A stretch of 64,000 nucleotides of DNA from assembly GCA_963575745.1 (NCBI GenBank), contig CAUYUJ010015949.1:716010-780009 (forward strand), in the 5' to 3' direction. A program made the position numbers and the translations under genes. This DNA comes from Prorocentrum cordatum. Lineage: Eukaryota > Sar > Dinophyceae > Prorocentrales > Prorocentraceae. This document shows positions 62,496 through 64,000 of this stretch, piece after piece (position 1 is the stretch's first letter; each line of letters starts with the position of its first letter). The notes beneath the pieces were generated by a model, which saw nothing but the letters and a program-made list of their open reading frames with translations, had not been told where the DNA came from and did not search any database.

Positions 62496-63785
62496 CTTGG
62501 CCGGCAAACGCTAAAGGGGCTTGCCGCAACGGCCTGGGCACTGTGGAGTAGGGACGGGAGGAGGAGGAATAATGAAGGCGAGGGAGGCTGCAGAGGAGGA
62601 GAGGGTAAGGCTGGGACGACGACCTGGGCCCTGAGCCCTCGGAAAAAGACGCGGCGTGGGAGCGAAGCTGCAGACACTCGATCGCCGCTCGGCCCTCCAC
62701 TCACGCCTCACTCGGTCGCCGGCCCTCCTCTGCGAGACAAGCGGTGAACCGGAGTCGAGCAACGCTCGCAAGAGTGCAAGGGCCGTGCAGAGAAACGTGT
62801 GCATCCCACCGACAGCCACTCCTCACACCCCAAAGCATCAAGCAGCTGGGCTGGCATCTGGGATCGCTCAAGAACGACCGCCGATCCGCCGGCTCTCGGC
62901 CGCTCGGGATGGGAATGGGTGGAGGGGGGAGGATGATGAGGAAGACGAGGAGAGGGTAAAGCTGGGACGCAGACCTGGGCCCTAATCCCTCTTCTCTCTC
63001 GCTCGCCGGCCCTCCTCTGCGAGAACACACCGGCTCTGTAATCGAGCAGTGCTCGCGAGAGTGCACGGGCCGCGCCGAGAAACGCCTCCATCCCGATCCT
63101 CCCCTCCTCTGACATCTTGAAACCCCACCCTCAAATAAGCAGATTGGCCGGCAAACGCTAAAGGGGCTTGCTGCAACGGCCTGGGCACTGTGGAGTAGGG
63201 ACGGGAGGAGGAGGAATAATGAAGGCTGGGACGCAGACCTGGAGCCTCCTCGCTCGGGAACAACTGGGCGAGAGAGCGATGCTGCAGAGAAATCGCTGAG
63301 CTCGCTCGCCGGCCCTCGACTGTCGCCTCTATCGATCGCCGGCCCTCCGCTACAACACAGTGGATGAAGGAGGGAGGGCGAGAGGGAGGCAGCAGCGGAG
63401 GAGAGGGTAAGGCTGGGACGACGACCTCGGCCCTGAGCCCTCGGAAAAAGACGCGGCGTGGGAGCGAAGCTGCTCCCACCGACAGCCACTCCTCACAACC
63501 CAAAGCATCAAGCAGCTGGGCTGGCATCTGGGATCGCTCAAGAACGACCGCCGTTCCGCCGGCTCTCGGCCGCTCGGGATGGGAATGGGTGGAGGGGGGA
63601 GGATGATGAGGAAGACGAGGAGAGGGTAAGGCTGGGACGCAGACCTGGGCCCTGATCCCTCTTCTCTCTCGCTCGCCGGCCCTCCTCTGCGAGAACACAC
63701 CGGCTCTGTAATCGAGCAGTGCTCGCGAGAGTGCACGGGCCGCGCCGAGAAACGCCTCCATCCCGATCCTCCCCTCCTCTGATGT
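62495..63785. repeat. ~650-670-bp segment in tandem duplicate
   Basis: GGCCTGGGCACTGTGGAGTA (62.53 and 63.18 kb), AAAGCATCAAGCAGCTGGGC (62832 and 63502) and CTGTAATCGAGCAGTGCTCG (63.04 and 63.70 kb) recur in the same order. The offset changes between about 646 and 670, so the copies differ by indels. Frames of up to 262 codons on the - strand are duplicated with it and resemble no protein. Confidence 0.8.
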
Positions 63786-64000
63786 GTGTATTACATGTCA
63801 TGATGCTCGGCAAGGAAAATGAAGCCGCGTGGAGGCACCACAACGGAAACTACCACGCGGAATCAGTGCAAGCTGAGGCATCTTCGCACCCTCGCAGCGC
63901 ACATAGAGATACACAGCAGCACGATTTTCTATACGCCATGCCTGCCTCAGTCCCGCCTGCCTGGGCTCTCGCAGGAGCCGGCTCTCCCAGTAGGCGGCGG

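Noticed and set aside
62701-63761. Pair of similar - strand frames (262 and 259 codons) suggesting a duplicated gene
   Set aside because: They are copies of the ~660-bp duplicated segment, show no known motif, and overlap equally long frames on the other strand.

Overview
The window looks like nuclear DNA of a dinoflagellate. Four things point there. It is GC-rich and extremely repeat-dense. A degenerate copy of the dinoflagellate spliced-leader sequence lies upstream of an intronless gene. One gene is cut into short exons whose inferred introns start with GA, GC or GT and end with AG. Short inverted-repeat elements sit against the splice junctions. No bacterial operon, rRNA, tRNA or CRISPR array was seen. 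The species cannot be named from sequence alone; the traits fit free-living genera such as Prorocentrum or Polarella as well as Symbiodiniaceae.

Two protein-coding loci are convincing. The first (11.3-12.6 kb, + strand) is an intronless major facilitator superfamily transporter of about 11-12 membrane segments, with a relict spliced leader 64 bases before its start. The second (41.6 kb to at least 60.9 kb, + strand) is a glycoside hydrolase family 3 (GH3, beta-glucosidase-like) gene. A probable signal-peptide exon is followed by ten exons of 61-197 bases spread over about 15 kb of introns. The exons join in phase and carry the GH3 landmarks in order, including the nucleophile motif SDWW. The 3' end lies beyond the window. 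A third, decayed locus (28.5-31.9 kb) holds frameshifted ORF pieces of an unidentified, probably mobile-element protein.

Layout: 0-11 kb, microsatellites, dispersed inverted-repeat elements and satellites. 11.2-12.9 kb, transporter. 13-18 kb, dispersed elements and small tandem repeats. 18.3-23.2 kb, nearly continuous tandem arrays (GTG, GTGTGC, TCTG, then a ~78-bp unit with a 20-bp palindrome). 23.6-28.3 kb, an AT-richer satellite that inverts at its centre and is interrupted by other elements. 28.3-32.2 kb, putative autonomous element. 32.2-36.2 kb, two of three copies of a 12-bp-TIR element around a TG/TA-rich tract. 36.2-41 kb, dispersed elements and a ~295-bp tandem array. 41.2-61 kb, the GH3 gene with introns full of elements. 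61-64 kb, proline-codon-like low complexity and a ~660-bp duplicated segment.

The main theme is how mobile elements and genes have shaped each other. One inverted-repeat family (called I1 here) recurs at least eleven times, and four of its copies abut GH3 splice sites, as expected of introners (transposons that create introns). The transporter next door shows the opposite process, gene copying through spliced mRNA. At least ten dispersed families (I1, M2-M10, the 12-bp-TIR element and others) are told apart by their ends. Family names are local labels only.
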